From NCBI GenBank assembly GCA_002427745.1, contig DIYF01000046.1, forward strand, positions 50,177 to 114,176: a stretch of 64,000 bases of DNA, given 5' to 3'. Under the pieces are notes generated by a model. It ran no database searches. It saw only the letters and a list, made by a program, of their open reading frames with translations, and was not told the DNA's origin. Positions within the stretch are counted from its first letter, which is position 1. The number at the start of each line of letters is the position of its first letter. Positions 17,285-25,550 of the stretch are shown piece by piece. The stretch comes from Roseivirga sp. UBA6061. Its GTDB lineage: Bacteria; Bacteroidota; Bacteroidia; Cytophagales; Cyclobacteriaceae. Both the position numbers and the translations under genes were made by a program.

Positions 17285-17812
17285 ATGCCCCGGTTTGTTC
17301 AAATCATCGCTACTCTTCTCTCCTTTGGCGTAACAGTTTTGTTCTTATCATCGGCCTTATCCGTAAATGATGAGCAAGAGGCTGCATTTAACCTGACCGG
17401 AGAGACCATTCAAAGAAATGTTCACTTCAGCAACGGGAAAGGGAATCACATATTCGGTAAGAGGTATGGTGACTACATCTGGGTCAGGTTTGCCGCTTCC
17501 TCTGAAAAAGACGGTGAGTCATCAGATCATCTGGACATTGATATATGGAACTTCTCAGGGCCGGGCACTTATGAGGCTGAAGACCCCGGGGCCAGTAAGC
17601 GCGAGGGTAAAAAATGGAACATCTGGTGGCATCAGAACGATGATGTATTTGTGAACCAGGTCAATTCCAGTCCCTGCCTACTGATCATTGAGCAGGAAGG
17701 TGATGAGCTCAGGGGAAGTTTTAGCTGCAAGGGACTCAAGATCAACAAAGGAGATACTGAGATGAATGTTGAAAACGGCAGTTTTCGGTTGACACTTGTA
17801 AAAGGGGAGTAA
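17285..17812 (+). CDS. Hypothetical exported or membrane-anchored protein
   Basis: 175 aa from ATG 17285; an in-frame TTG at 17255 would add ten charged residues before the hydrophobic segment, so the ATG is preferred. Residues 1-25 form a signal peptide or single membrane anchor. The rest is soluble, beta-rich and acidic with WVRFAASSEKDG, DIDIWNFSG and IWWHQNDDVFVN; no family is recognised. It is followed closely by the alpha/beta hydrolase (11 nt), so the two are probably cotranscribed. Confidence 0.75.
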   Translation: MPRFVQIIATLLSFGVTVLFLSSALSVNDEQEAAFNLTGETIQRNVHFSNGKGNHIFGKRYGDYIWVRFAASSEKDGESSDHLDIDIWNFSGPGTYEAEDPGASKREGKKWNIWWHQNDDVFVNQVNSSPCLLIIEQEGDELRGSFSCKGLKINKGDTEMNVENGSFRLTLVKGE

Positions 17813-17823
17813 ACAACAAAAGC

Positions 17824-18504
17824 ATGAAAGACCTTATACTTTTACACGGAGCCCTGGGCTCTGATTCACTTTTTGAACCACTGGTTAAACAACTCCCTGA
17901 AAAGTATAATGTCTATACATTTAACCTTAGCGGTCATGGCAAAGCCCGCTTTAATGACAAGGGCTTTGGCATAGAGGTCTTTGCCGAAGAACTGGCACAT
18001 TTTATTCAGGTCAATGAGTTGGTCAAACCCATGATTTTCGGGTATAGTATGGGTGGCTATGTAGCCCTTTATCTTGAACTACACCAGCCGGGTACTTTCA
18101 GGCAGGTTATCACCCTGGGTACCAAGTTTGGGTGGAGCGTAGAAACAGCCGAAAAAGAAGCTTCACGACTAAGGCCGGAAATTATAGAACAAAAAGTACC
18201 TGCTTTTGCAGATATGCTCGCTGCGAGGCATGGCGATCAATGGCGGGATTTACTGACAGCCACGGCCGACATGATGAAGCAGCTGGGAAACCAGCCTTTG
18301 CTGAACCAAAGAACTCTTGCCAACATAGCTGCACCCACTACCATCCTGAGAGGAGACCAGGATCAAATGGTAAGCAGAGAGGAATCAGAAACTGCAGCCG
18401 CCCACATGCCCAAAGCAGACTTTCTTGAGTTAAGTAATACACCTCACCCTATTGAGAAAGTAGATCCCGAGGTGCTGATAAAGCAACTTCGCGCCCGTCA
18501 ATAA
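17824..18504 (+). CDS. Alpha/beta hydrolase
   Basis: 226 aa. ILLHGALGSDSLF supplies the oxyanion HG motif, GYSMGGYVALY the nucleophile elbow (G-x-S-x-G), ILRGDQDQMV the acid-bearing strand and NTPHPIEKV the region of the catalytic His. Small size and lack of a signal peptide point to a cytoplasmic esterase or hydrolase of the MenH/BioH type. The substrate is not predictable. Confidence 0.9.
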   Translation: MKDLILLHGALGSDSLFEPLVKQLPEKYNVYTFNLSGHGKARFNDKGFGIEVFAEELAHFIQVNELVKPMIFGYSMGGYVALYLELHQPGTFRQVITLGTKFGWSVETAEKEASRLRPEIIEQKVPAFADMLAARHGDQWRDLLTATADMMKQLGNQPLLNQRTLANIAAPTTILRGDQDQMVSREESETAAAHMPKADFLELSNTPHPIEKVDPEVLIKQLRARQ

Positions 18505-18579
18505 CCAAAAAACAAAGTCACTTCTGAAGCTGTGGCAGTCTGTTTTTAAAAAATACGTTACTATTATTTTAGCACATTT

Positions 18580-18614
18580 ACTATTTATATAGTTTTTCTA
18601 CTATATTTATAGTA
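18580..18614 (+). promoter_or_regulatory. BlaI-type operators, two palindromes
   Basis: ACTAT-TTAT-ATAGT at 18580-18593 and TACTATA-TT-TATAGTA at 18599-18614 share the ACTAT/ATAGT half-site. The second ends on the A of the start codon of the BlaI-type gene. Adjacent, related dyads at the start of a BlaI-family operon fit negative autoregulation. Confidence 0.75.
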
Positions 18615-18982
18615 TGAAGGAATTAACGAAGGCGGAAGAACGCATCATGCAACTGCTTTGGAAGCTGGAAAAAGCTTTTACTAGGGAAATTGTAGATCAG
18701 TTTGAAGACAACAAACCCAGCTACACTACAGTTGCGACTGTACTTACTGTGTTGGAACAAAAGGGCTTTGTAGCGAACGAAAAGCTGGGAAACAGCAAAC
18801 GCTACTATCCTCTGGTTTCCAAAGCGCAATACAGTGACTTTGCCCTCAACAATGTAGTCGGCAAGTATTTTGAAGGTTCGCTCAGCAAACTGGTCTCCTT
18901 CTTTACAGAGAAGAAAGACATGGACCTGGAGGAACTGAACGAGATCATGGACATTATCGAAAAGAACAAAAAAGAGAAGTAA
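18614..18982 (+). CDS. BlaI/MecI/CopY-family repressor
   Basis: 122 aa with an N-terminal winged helix: LTKAEERIMQLLWKLEKAFTR, then PSYTTVATVLTVLEQKGFV as recognition helix and wing. The C-terminal half supplies the dimer helices and the region cut by the cognate M56 protease in BlaR1/MecR1 systems. It is the first gene of the operon, directly followed by two M56 peptidases, and has palindromic operators on its start codon. Confidence 0.95.
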   Translation: MKELTKAEERIMQLLWKLEKAFTREIVDQFEDNKPSYTTVATVLTVLEQKGFVANEKLGNSKRYYPLVSKAQYSDFALNNVVGKYFEGSLSKLVSFFTEKKDMDLEELNEIMDIIEKNKKEK

Positions 18983-18983
18983 T

Positions 18984-20708
18984 ATGCTATCCAGCCTGTT
19001 TCTATTCAGTTTAAAAAGCAGTGTCGTGCTTTGTGTATTATACCTCGCGTATCACTTTCTGTTTAAGAAGAATACACACTTTCATATCAAGCGAACCATA
19101 CTGTTGCTTATTATCGGAGCCTCTCTGTCACTTCCTTTGCTGGAGTATGAGACGAGCAGTGAAATCGCACCAGACAGTCCTGCTATTCACAAGCTCGACC
19201 GGATTAAAGCATCTGTTGAGGCTGAGAAATCAGAGAACAGTACCCCGCAAATCATAGTCCGGCAGCCCTCGGCAATAGCTTCACCCATAGCAGAAAGTCC
19301 GTCAAAACAGCATGTTAACTGGCTGGACGTTATCAGCCTGGTTTACATCAGCGGTGTCATTTTAATGTTTGCCCTGTTTCTCATTGAAATTATCCGGCTT
19401 GGCTGGATTCTGGGCAAGGGCAAAGCCAGACATGATCTGAACCGTATGGCCATTACACACCCCCTTGTAAAATTCCCGTTCTCATTCTGGCGATGGATCT
19501 TTTTACCCACAGACCTCACCTATGATGAAAAAACCTGGGAGCTTATACAAGAACATGAAAACGTTCATCTGAATCAGGGACATACACTGGATATTCTCTT
19601 TTCCACCCTGCTACGCTGCCTCCTTTGGTTCAATCCGGCAGTCTACTTTTTACAAAAAAATATCAAAGACAATCATGAAGCTCTTGCAGACAGAACTGTA
19701 CTGGAAGAACATGACTTGTCTCAATACAGCAAAGCTCTCTTAGAGGTCTGTTTGCAAACAGGCTCTCTGAATCTTGGTCACGCCTTTGCCCTTAAGTCAA
19801 ATCTCTCAAAACGCATCAACACCATGAACCTGTCTAATACAACCATTGGCAAATCTGTTCTTTCACTGCTTCTTTTCTGCGCCATCAGCCTGGGTGTGTT
19901 CACTCAAACCAGCTTACACGGCCAGGGAATGAAGCCGGAGGACAAGGAAAAAATCCAGAAAGCCCTGGACAGCGGGCTGATTAACTTCGCTTTTGCTGCC
20001 TACGACAAGCTTCCGGAACGGCATCAGCGTGTTCTGGAAAAGCTCCGAAGACTGAACCCGGACACTGAGCTCAAGTGGCAATACCAGGAAGACAACACAA
20101 TTCTCGAATACCTGGAAGAATACCGACCTAATCAGGAAACTCTCTATTTTGACAGAATCACGCCAGAGGACAAGGAAGATATTCTTGAACAGGCACTGGC
20201 AGACTCGGTATCAAGGTTTTTTGAGCTTAACAATTTTAAGTTTGACAAGCTTAAAATGACCGACAAGCTCGAGAAATCGATCAATGAACGCTACAACTAC
20301 CTGCTGATCTATGAGCTCAAAAGCGACCCTACATCAGAGGAAAATCGCAAAGTCTACGAGATGGATGAGGTAGATGTACTACCCGAACCCATTGGAGGCA
20401 TCAACAGCTTTGTAAAAGCTATCGCTCTGGATGCGCAGTTGCCCGAAGGCATCACCAAAGAGGATCTTCCCTCCACCATAGACTTTGAGTTTGTCATTAA
20501 AGGCGGACGTGGTGTCACCAGCATGAACCTGGTAACCGAGCTTAAAGGCAACAGGAAAAAGCAGGACAGGATATATAAGTTCTTTGGCAAGCTGCATAAT
20601 AACATTCGCAATAAGGCCCGCTATGTTTACTCCTGGAGAAAGGGGATGAAAGATGGCAAAGAGGTGAACGTTCGCATGATCGTGTCCATTCCAACTAAAT
20701 ACATGTAA
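18984..20708 (+). CDS. M56 (BlaR1-like) membrane metallopeptidase with TonB-like C-terminus
   Basis: 574 aa. Membrane segments at about 4-28, 36-52, 115-143 and 285-303 surround the cytoplasmic protease domain, with the zinc motif H191-E-x-x-H195 and third ligand in NHEALAD (Glu232). After the last segment the outer part ends in a domain of about 110 residues beginning DVLPEPIGGINSF and ending VNVRMIVSIPTKY, which resembles TonB C-terminal domains seen in Bacteroidota. There is no penicillin-binding sensor domain. It probably senses an envelope signal and cleaves the BlaI-type repressor encoded next to it. Confidence 0.92.
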   Translation: MLSSLFLFSLKSSVVLCVLYLAYHFLFKKNTHFHIKRTILLLIIGASLSLPLLEYETSSEIAPDSPAIHKLDRIKASVEAEKSENSTPQIIVRQPSAIASPIAESPSKQHVNWLDVISLVYISGVILMFALFLIEIIRLGWILGKGKARHDLNRMAITHPLVKFPFSFWRWIFLPTDLTYDEKTWELIQEHENVHLNQGHTLDILFSTLLRCLLWFNPAVYFLQKNIKDNHEALADRTVLEEHDLSQYSKALLEVCLQTGSLNLGHAFALKSNLSKRINTMNLSNTTIGKSVLSLLLFCAISLGVFTQTSLHGQGMKPEDKEKIQKALDSGLINFAFAAYDKLPERHQRVLEKLRRLNPDTELKWQYQEDNTILEYLEEYRPNQETLYFDRITPEDKEDILEQALADSVSRFFELNNFKFDKLKMTDKLEKSINERYNYLLIYELKSDPTSEENRKVYEMDEVDVLPEPIGGINSFVKAIALDAQLPEGITKEDLPSTIDFEFVIKGGRGVTSMNLVTELKGNRKKQDRIYKFFGKLHNNIRNKARYVYSWRKGMKDGKEVNVRMIVSIPTKYM

Positions 20709-20709
20709 G

Positions 20710-22494
20710 ATGCTGGCTGCGACTTTTGTATATGCCCTTAAAAGTGCGCTGGTATTAACGCTCCTCTACCTGGTGTACCGTGTTTCATTTCATAAAGTCA
20801 CACATTATCGGCTGAAAAGGTTTGCCCTGTTGGCAATACTTGCCGCCTCCATGGCCTTACCCGCTTTGGAAATGAGGACAGCCATGAAAGTCGCCCCAAT
20901 CGAGCCTATTGCCAATCAGATAGACACAGTAATTGAGCCAGGTGCATCTGTTACTCCAACAAGTGAAGTCGCCAACACGGTCACATCCGGATCATCCATC
21001 AACTCGCCAGGCATGGCATGGTCAGAGGTTATACTATATGTTTATCTGGCAGGGGTACTCATTTCATTTCTGATCTTCCTTTACCAGCTCATCAGTGTAC
21101 TGTACGTCATGATTACCGGTAATACACGACATGATTTAGGACGTAAGATGGTGGCTCATAAGCGTATCAGGTCTCCTTTCTCATTCTGGAACCTGACCTT
21201 TTTACCTATAGACTTTAATATGAGCCATGAAGGCTGGACCATCGTTCACGAGCATGAACTGGCCCACCAGCGTCAGGCACACTCCATAGATCTACTATGT
21301 ACTGCCCTGGTAAAGTGTTTTTTATGGTTTACCCCTGCTGTGTACTATCTGCTAAACAGCATGAGAGAAAATCATGAATTCCTGGCGGATGAGCATGTGC
21401 TGAAAACCCATAGCATAGACCACTACTCCGCAGTTTTACTCAGTGTCTCCATGCAAGCTGATTCCATTAAACTCACCCATTCCTTTGCTCTTAAATCAAA
21501 CCTCTCTCAACGCATTAGCCAAATGAACACCGCGAAAACATCATACCTGAAATCCGGCATGGCCGTCTGTATTCTGCTGTGCTTTACACTGTTGACTGCC
21601 TCACAGGTGAGTCTGTACGGACAGGACAACCGGGAACTGGAAGCAAAAGACAAGCTTCTGCAAAGAGCCATGCGTGGACCGAGCTCCCCGAGCTTCAGTC
21701 CGCTGACCATCTATGAAAAAACAGGTCAGTTTCCGGATGCATGGGCCAGCTTCAGAACCAAAGGCGTGAGTCCTGTGATGCTGCTTGAAAAACACAAAGC
21801 CATTCTGGAAGCCTTCAAAAAGTCCAGTGAAACCAGTATTGAAGGTCAGTCAGACCGGCTTTATCACATCACTCTGAGAAAGGACAAAGACCCTGAGTTC
21901 GGTGACCTGGGAGCCCATGAGCTGAAGAAGAATAAATTCAGAACGGAGTTGATTCAGGAACTGAGTGCCAAAGAAAAAATCGAAATGTACGCACTTGCCA
22001 AAGCCTGGTCAGATAAATACATTGCTCAGGTTTACCCGGACTACCAGATGATCAGCGAGCTCGACTTTATGGAAAAGAGCTACCTGGTCTTTCAATCACA
22101 GCCCAACCCTACTGACCCCAGAAAGTACAGTGTAAAAACGGTATTCAAGAGCAATCAGGTAGACCTTCTGCCTGAACCCATCGGAGGACTGGACCGCTAC
22201 CTCGAAAATGTAACGAAGTACTGTGAAAAAGACCCTGAGCTTGACCTCAATACCTTACCGAAGAAAATTGAATTCGAGTTTACCATTGATCCCGGAGGTA
22301 ATATGGTCATGGTCAGCCTAAAAAGTAAAGTCCGTGGCCCGGAAGCAACCCAGGACAAAATCTGGGATTTGTTAAAACAGGTCAATGATAATCTTATCAA
22401 AGTATCTGATGTGTATGGGTGGAAGCCCGGAGAAAAGGACGGTACTACCGTGGCTACCCTTATGAGACTCACTATACCCAAAGAACTCTTTTAG
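20710..22494 (+). CDS. Second M56 (BlaR1-like) metallopeptidase with TonB-like C-terminus
   Basis: 594 aa paralogue of the previous gene, starting 1 nt after its stop. Same architecture: membrane segments, zinc motif H182-E-L-A-H186, third ligand in NHEFLAD (Glu223), a final membrane segment near 280-300 and a C-terminal TonB-like domain from DLLPEPIGGLDRY. The spacer between the last membrane segment and this domain differs most between the two, so the pair may sense different ligands or form a heteromer. Both active sites look intact. Confidence 0.92.
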   Translation: MLAATFVYALKSALVLTLLYLVYRVSFHKVTHYRLKRFALLAILAASMALPALEMRTAMKVAPIEPIANQIDTVIEPGASVTPTSEVANTVTSGSSINSPGMAWSEVILYVYLAGVLISFLIFLYQLISVLYVMITGNTRHDLGRKMVAHKRIRSPFSFWNLTFLPIDFNMSHEGWTIVHEHELAHQRQAHSIDLLCTALVKCFLWFTPAVYYLLNSMRENHEFLADEHVLKTHSIDHYSAVLLSVSMQADSIKLTHSFALKSNLSQRISQMNTAKTSYLKSGMAVCILLCFTLLTASQVSLYGQDNRELEAKDKLLQRAMRGPSSPSFSPLTIYEKTGQFPDAWASFRTKGVSPVMLLEKHKAILEAFKKSSETSIEGQSDRLYHITLRKDKDPEFGDLGAHELKKNKFRTELIQELSAKEKIEMYALAKAWSDKYIAQVYPDYQMISELDFMEKSYLVFQSQPNPTDPRKYSVKTVFKSNQVDLLPEPIGGLDRYLENVTKYCEKDPELDLNTLPKKIEFEFTIDPGGNMVMVSLKSKVRGPEATQDKIWDLLKQVNDNLIKVSDVYGWKPGEKDGTTVATLMRLTIPKELF

Positions 22495-22518
22495 TCTTCC
22501 ATATCGATTAATAAGGGG

Positions 22519-22548
22519 GAAGGGCTGATCTGAAAGGGTCGGCCTTTC
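22519..22548 (+). terminator. Terminator of the BlaI-M56 operon
   Basis: A 12-bp stem (with G-U pairs) and 6-nt loop followed by TTATTT lies between the convergent M56 and TPK-like genes. Confidence 0.5.
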
Positions 22549-23196
22549 TTATTTATAGAGGTCTATGCTCACTTCCTCTACCAGCCACAGCGGTTTACTA
22601 TTTGTTTGTAAGGTGACTTTTCCTGTTATCTCAGCGGTCAGCTCTATGGGCTCCAGCAGCATTTCATTTTCCCAGTTGGTATAAAAGCCTTCAGACCTGA
22701 AAAAAGTATTGGCAGCCACAGGATGCACCCCCATATGATGACCCGTGGTTACCCACTTGTGGTAAGCACCATTTGATATGTAGCTCCACTTTTGATCATT
22801 GTAGAATATGATAGAGTCCAGCGATGACTCAAAAGATCTGCAAAGGTCAAGTATCTGAGAATTATAAATATCTGCCAGGACATTTACTGCGTGATAGCCA
22901 TTATCTGTCAGGAAAATATAAGCACATGCCAGCAAATCAGCTGATTCAAAACCAAGAAGCTGAACAGGAGACTGCTCGTGGAGCCGGGGCTTTAGACGCT
23001 CCAGTGAGGCAACACCGGCTACTACCACATCGATCTTAATACCCCACTTTAGTACCTCTGCCAGCGCATGCTCAACCACAATTACAGTTGGGCTCCACTC
23101 CAGCAAATGCTCTACATACTCCAGGCTGAGTGCGGAAGGATCGGCAATTAAAAGAGCGGGCTCCTGCTCATCTCTGACAATGTGATGGGATGACAT
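22549..23196 (-). CDS. Thiamine pyrophosphokinase-like protein, active site degenerate
   Basis: 215 aa. The N-terminus MSSHHIVRDEQEPALLIA and the LLEWSPTVIVVEHAL / GIKIDVVVAG blocks match Bacteroidota thiamine pyrophosphokinase domains as I remember them. The catalytic region does not: the usual DG becomes EH, GDxDS becomes AGVAS, and the substrate-binding TD region reads SADLLACA. The Asp residues that bind Mg-ATP and thiamine in this family are therefore absent. It may be a pseudoenzyme with a binding or regulatory role. It is 61 nt downstream of the ROK gene and in the general area of the thiamine-uptake genes. Confidence 0.65.
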   Translation of the reverse strand: MSSHHIVRDEQEPALLIADPSALSLEYVEHLLEWSPTVIVVEHALAEVLKWGIKIDVVVAGVASLERLKPRLHEQSPVQLLGFESADLLACAYIFLTDNGYHAVNVLADIYNSQILDLCRSFESSLDSIIFYNDQKWSYISNGAYHKWVTTGHHMGVHPVAANTFFRSEGFYTNWENEMLLEPIELTAEITGKVTLQTNSKPLWLVEEVSIDLYK

Positions 23197-23257
23197 AGCA
23201 CAAAGCTAATAAGGCAATACGTCTGTCTGGCTATCAGTCAATGAAAATGATAAATCC

Positions 23258-24259
23258 TTATCCAACCACCCTTGCCTGCTGGGGAATCTTGATGCTGTCA
23301 TTTTGAACGATTTCGCTCCACACCAGGGCACTTGCCCCGAGAACGGCAGCATTCTTGTCCATTAGCTCTGAAAGTCTGATTTCAATTTTACCTTTCAGTC
23401 CGGGGTAGAGGTATTCTTCAAACTTCTTGGCTGTAGCATCCACAATGATATCCCCGGCTTTAGCGAGCCCTCCGAACAGGAATATGGCCTCCGGGCTGGT
23501 CATGGCCGCTGCATCGGCCAGTTTGAGTCCCAGAATATTGGAAGTGTATTCGTAGGCTTCCAGAGCCAGCGGGTCTCCGTTGAGGGCCATCTCTGTAATT
23601 TTCTTGGCAGAAAGTGTCTCGTAAGTATAAGTTCTCAGGGGAGATTCAATATTGTTGGTGGCCATCAGCTTAAATACGGTACGCTTAATGCCTGAAGCTG
23701 AAGCATACGTTTCCAGGCAGCCTCTTTTACCACAATTGCACTGTCTGCCATCAGGGTACACATTCGCATGGCCCAGTTCACCGGCCAGCCCATCGTGACC
23801 GTAAATGAGTTTACCGCGGGTTACAAAGCCACTGCCCAATCCCGTTCCGAGTGTTATCACGATGAAATCATTCATGTCTTTGGCTCCACCAAAAACCTTC
23901 TCACCAATCGCTGCGGCATTCGCATCATTGGTCAGCACCATGGGCAGGTCAAAATATTCCTGAAACAGGTCCACAAATGGTACAATCCCCTTCCAGTGGA
24001 GGTTCGGGGCATGCTCGATAGTACCTTTATAATAGTTACCATTGGGAGCTCCAATACCTATTCCCTTGATCTCGAAGGCTGTATCAATCGCATCCAACTG
24101 AGCATATATCTCTTTGCTGAGTGCATCAAGAAAGGAGCGGATATCGCGATGACTGTAGGTAGGCATAGAACCTTCCATCAGTATATTGCCATCTATATCC
24201 ACCAGACCATACTTGGTGAAAGTACCACCGATATCGATCCCGATTGCTGTTTCTCTCAT
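23258..24259 (-). CDS. ROK-family sugar kinase (glucokinase-like)
   Basis: 333 aa. The phosphate-1 loop GIDIGGTFTKYGLVD opens the protein; the ROK zinc motif is present as C-x-C-G-K-x-G-C followed by LETYAS. LTNDANAAAIGE and ITLGTGLGSGFV give the sugar- and phosphate-binding elements. This layout is typical of ROK glucokinases, though N-acyl-hexosamine kinases share it. No DNA-binding domain is present, so it is not a NagC/Mlc-type repressor. Confidence 0.93.
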   Translation of the reverse strand: MRETAIGIDIGGTFTKYGLVDIDGNILMEGSMPTYSHRDIRSFLDALSKEIYAQLDAIDTAFEIKGIGIGAPNGNYYKGTIEHAPNLHWKGIVPFVDLFQEYFDLPMVLTNDANAAAIGEKVFGGAKDMNDFIVITLGTGLGSGFVTRGKLIYGHDGLAGELGHANVYPDGRQCNCGKRGCLETYASASGIKRTVFKLMATNNIESPLRTYTYETLSAKKITEMALNGDPLALEAYEYTSNILGLKLADAAAMTSPEAIFLFGGLAKAGDIIVDATAKKFEEYLYPGLKGKIEIRLSELMDKNAAVLGASALVWSEIVQNDSIKIPQQARVVG

Positions 24260-24537
24260 GGGAGCTTAAAATTTCAGCGTCAAATCTAGCCCCTAAATAA
24301 TCAAGCTTAGCGGGCCTAACAAATCACTTTCGTCCCCTACGTATACCTCCATTTTCAACTATAGGAAAGGCAAAAAGCAGAACAATATGCGTAATTAAAG
24401 CACCGGTTTGCATTTTACTACCGAAAATCAGAGCTAACGATTGCAGAACTTCCTGAATAAAAGCTAATTCAAAGTATATTAAAAGACCTATTCCATACCC
24501 GGAGCAAGAAGTTTTCAGGAAAACAATACAAGTCGCA

Positions 24538-25431
24538 TCATTGTCCTGCTTTTCCCACTAACCAGTCCAGCAGGTTTACCAAAAAGGGTGCATTTTGCTC
24601 GGCTCCCTGTGCATTCATACCCACTTTGAATTGCTGTGCACCAGCCAGCTGTGTAGTAAACATGGCAGCTTCACCAAATACGGCCAGTTTACCTTTGCCA
24701 TATTCTAACACAGCCCCCTGATACTGGCCCTCAATATCCACCGCAGGTGTTTGAGGGTTGAAACGCCAGGCGGTATCCGGTCTTAATGAAATATACCCCT
24801 TTGGAAACCTGATCAGACCCTGAGCTGCATCAGGAATGGTAAAAGCCTGACCGGTAAAGGTGGCCACCTGGTCAATTCCTTTGGTGATTTCATGTGACAC
24901 CAGTGATTCGTCACTTTTCCTGAAATAATCCCAGCCCTGAACCTGAGGATTTCTCGCAAAGCCATTTCCAAAATCAAACCCGAAAGCTTTCCCAATGGCT
25001 CCCGCTCCTCCGCCAAAAGGCATGTGATCAGCAATCAGGAACAAACGTCCGCCTTGCTTTACCCATTTTTTGAGAGCTACTACCTCGCTTCTTGAAAAGG
25101 CGGATGGATTGGGTAATACCCAATTGCCCATATCGCTTTCGTGAATGGGGTTTGAGATCACCAGCATACTAACCTCCTTCAGTGACTTTGAGCTGATCAC
25201 ATCCCTAAGCGAACCCACCTTAAAGCCGTAGTCACTCAAAACCTCGGCAAAAGAGGCATAGCGGCCCTCTCGTGTATGAAAGTTGTTGTGAGCCTCATCG
25301 ATCAGCACCATGGGTCCTTCACCTTTTGGATATCGGGGAATTAAGTCATCATAGGAAAAATCAGGGTCGGCCACCTGCTGAGCCAGGAGCGTGGCCGGCA
25401 GGAAGAGCAAGAGAACTAAGAGTCTTTTCAT
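24538..25431 (-). CDS. Secreted GATase1-like protein (DUF4350-like)
   Basis: 297 aa with a signal peptide ending LLAQQ. VLIDEAHNNFHTREGRY near the start, LVISNPIHESD, a central LIADHMPFGGGA (glutaminase-like loop without the nucleophile Cys) and KLAVFGEAAMF resemble DUF4350-type class I GATase folds. It probably acts in the periplasm as a binding or scaffold protein. A terminator separates it from the TonB-dependent receptor, and a 22-bp dyad overlaps its start. Confidence 0.7.
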   Translation of the reverse strand: MKRLLVLLLFLPATLLAQQVADPDFSYDDLIPRYPKGEGPMVLIDEAHNNFHTREGRYASFAEVLSDYGFKVGSLRDVISSKSLKEVSMLVISNPIHESDMGNWVLPNPSAFSRSEVVALKKWVKQGGRLFLIADHMPFGGGAGAIGKAFGFDFGNGFARNPQVQGWDYFRKSDESLVSHEITKGIDQVATFTGQAFTIPDAAQGLIRFPKGYISLRPDTAWRFNPQTPAVDIEGQYQGAVLEYGKGKLAVFGEAAMFTTQLAGAQQFKVGMNAQGAEQNAPFLVNLLDWLVGKAGQ

Positions 25432-25452
25432 AAAACTAAATTATTAGTTTTA
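25431..25452 (-). promoter_or_regulatory. Dyad at the start codon of the GATase-like gene
   Basis: TAAAACTAA and TTAGTTTTA are exact reverse complements with four bases between, and the element includes the start codon's first base. It could be an operator or a translation-blocking hairpin. Confidence 0.45.
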
Positions 25453-25464
25453 TCTGTTATTAAA

Positions 25465-25529
25465 AAGAGGCAGCCTTAAAAGTCAATGAAACCCTCATCC
25501 CAAACGGGTCATTTTCCAGGCTGCCTCTT
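25465..25529 (-). terminator. Terminator after TonB-dependent receptor
   Basis: On the minus strand an 11-bp perfect stem (AAGAGGCAGCC / GGCTGCCTCTT) with a large loop of 43 nt ends in TTTTT, 21 nt past the receptor stop. Confidence 0.7.
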
Positions 25530-25550
25530 CTGCTATGCTCTTACCTCAGA

